A stretch of 64,000 bases of DNA. It comes from Peptoclostridium acidaminophilum DSM 3953 (GTDB lineage Bacteria > Bacillota > Clostridia > Peptostreptococcales > Peptostreptococcaceae). Position 1 is the first letter of the stretch, and every line of letters begins with the position of its first letter. Of this stretch, positions 63,155 through 64,000 are shown in pieces. The stretch is taken from positions 310,001-374,000 of the forward strand of contig NZ_CP007452.1 of the NCBI RefSeq assembly GCF_000597865.1, read 5' to 3'. The notes below the pieces were generated by a model. The model was not told where the DNA came from, did no database searches, and saw nothing but the letters and a program-made list of their open reading frames with translations. The position numbers and the translations under genes are program-made.

Positions 63155-64000
63155 TTGAGAAGGATTGCCGTAGTTATTTCAATTTTGCTTTTGATGTCGA
63201 GCATGACATCCTTTGCAACTCAGGTTGACGACCTGAAAAAGAAGCTCAACGACGTAAAGGGCGGGGCTAAAAATGCCCAGCAGCAGCTCAATGCAAACAA
63301 GAAGGAGCAGGGTAAAGTCGCCAATAAGATAGAAGAGCTCAACAACGAGATAAACAAGACAGAGCAGGAGATAGACAGGCTTTTTTCGCAGATAATGCAG
63401 ACAAAGGGCGAGATAAGCATACAAAAGAAAGAAATTCAAAAGCTACAGGAGCTTATTGAAGCTCAAAAGGAGCTTCTCAAAAAAAGGCTAAGAGTAATGT
63501 ACAAGACCTCAGACATAGACTACATGGAGGTGCTGCTTAGCTCTACAGACATAAGCGAGTTCATGTCGAACCTTGATATTATAAAGCGCATAGCCGAGCA
63601 TGACAAGGAGCTTATAGAGCAGTTCAAGAGGGACAGGGAGAAAGTTGAAAAAGTAAAGCAGGGCCTTGAGCAGAAGGAAAAAATGCTTGCAGAGCTTCAG
63701 CGCAAGGCGGAGGCTGAAAAAACAAAGCTTGCAGTCTCTAGGGGACAGCAGGTTGAGTACAAGCAGGAGCTGGAGCAGAGCGCCGAAGAGATTGAAGCCC
63801 AGATAGACAAGTTCAATGAATATGCAAAGAGCATACAGTCTCAGATAGCAAAGCTCCAATCACCGTCAGTAAGCTACGGGGGCGGCGCCATGGCGTGGCC
63901 TTCTGCGGCAAGCACGAGAGTGACTTCGCCTTTTGGCTACAGGAACCACCCGATACTCAAAAAGCAAAAGTTCCATAGCGGTATAGACATAGGAGCGCCT
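63155..64000 (+). CDS. Coiled-coil M23 peptidase / EnvC-like murein hydrolase (partial, 3' end outside window)
   Basis: At least 282 residues, still open at the window end. TTG start at 63155, 6 bases after AAGGAGGG. Signal peptide at about 1-23 (IAVVISILLLMSSMTSFA), then a long coiled coil (about 27-232) with KKRLRVMYKTSDIDYMEVLL, the hinge pattern of EnvC/CwlO/PcsB-like proteins. The beginning of the M23 metallopeptidase domain follows: TSPFGYRNHPILKKQKFHSG then IDIGAP, giving the first zinc histidine. Right behind ftsEX, so it is probably the hydrolase that FtsX activates. Confidence 0.92.
   Translation, partial: MRRIAVVISILLLMSSMTSFATQVDDLKKKLNDVKGGAKNAQQQLNANKKEQGKVANKIEELNNEINKTEQEIDRLFSQIMQTKGEISIQKKEIQKLQELIEAQKELLKKRLRVMYKTSDIDYMEVLLSSTDISEFMSNLDIIKRIAEHDKELIEQFKRDREKVEKVKQGLEQKEKMLAELQRKAEAEKTKLAVSRGQQVEYKQELEQSAEEIEAQIDKFNEYAKSIQSQIAKLQSPSVSYGGGAMAWPSAASTRVTSPFGYRNHPILKKQKFHSGIDIGAP

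Overview
The window looks like a chromosomal segment of a low-to-mid GC, anaerobic, Gram-positive Firmicute of the class Clostridia. Evidence: GGAGG-type ribosome binding sites, many TTG starts, A/V-type plus F-type ATPases, and the Firmicutes-typical order rho, rpmE, prmC, prfA, sua5, ywlE, rpiB, upp, comEB, tagO, mnaA, atp. A Peptoclostridium-like amino-acid fermenter would fit, but the genus is a guess. No rRNA, tRNA, CRISPR array, insertion sequence or prophage was seen.

Layout. 0-6.4 kb: the end of an A/V-type ATPase operon (I, K, F, E, A, B, D). 6.5-8.1 kb: ribosome hibernation factor and galU. 8.2-13.7 kb: RND efflux operon (lipoprotein adaptor, pump, TolC-like protein), then an S-layer-homology protein and a 62-bp perfect palindrome. 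15.9-21.0 kb: second export operon (HlyD-like lipoprotein, fused double ABC-2 permease without an ATPase gene, MarR regulator, second TolC-like protein). 21.1-35.8 kb: central metabolism and housekeeping (transaldolase-like aldolase, glpX, rho, rpmE, brnQ, yqhQ, prmC, prfA, sua5, ywlE, rpiB, upp, comEB, tagO, mnaA). 36.0-43.7 kb: a complete F-type ATPase operon whose c subunit carries a sodium-binding signature. 43.9-49.7 kb: coiled-coil protein, acpS, CBS protein, alr, mazEF-type toxin-antitoxin, a secreted GH26-like hydrolase and a small secreted protein. 49.8-53.8 kb: cell-wall polymer genes (DUF5693-like protein split across an A7 slippery site, csaB, tagA). 53.8-55.5 kb: split transketolase. 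55.7-55.95 kb: a strongly structured non-coding RNA candidate with its own promoter and terminator. 56.0-57.6 kb: ferredoxin-like protein divergent from a Crp/Fnr regulator. 57.7-61.4 kb: Lon-like protease, UspA and 5-formyl-THF cyclo-ligase. 61.6-64.0 kb: ftsE, ftsX and a coiled-coil M23 peptidase cut by the window end.

Connections. TagO, MnaA, TagA and CsaB form a plausible route to a pyruvylated, ManNAc-containing wall polymer, the usual anchor for SLH domains such as the one in the 13.8-kb gene. The two rotary ATPases appear to have different ion preferences. FtsE, FtsX and the M23 peptidase are the parts of a division-linked wall hydrolase switch.

Best leads for novelty: the ncRNA at 55695-55948, the A7 frameshift candidate at 51179, the ATPase-less double ABC-2 exporter, and two TolC-like export operons in a lineage expected to have one membrane.
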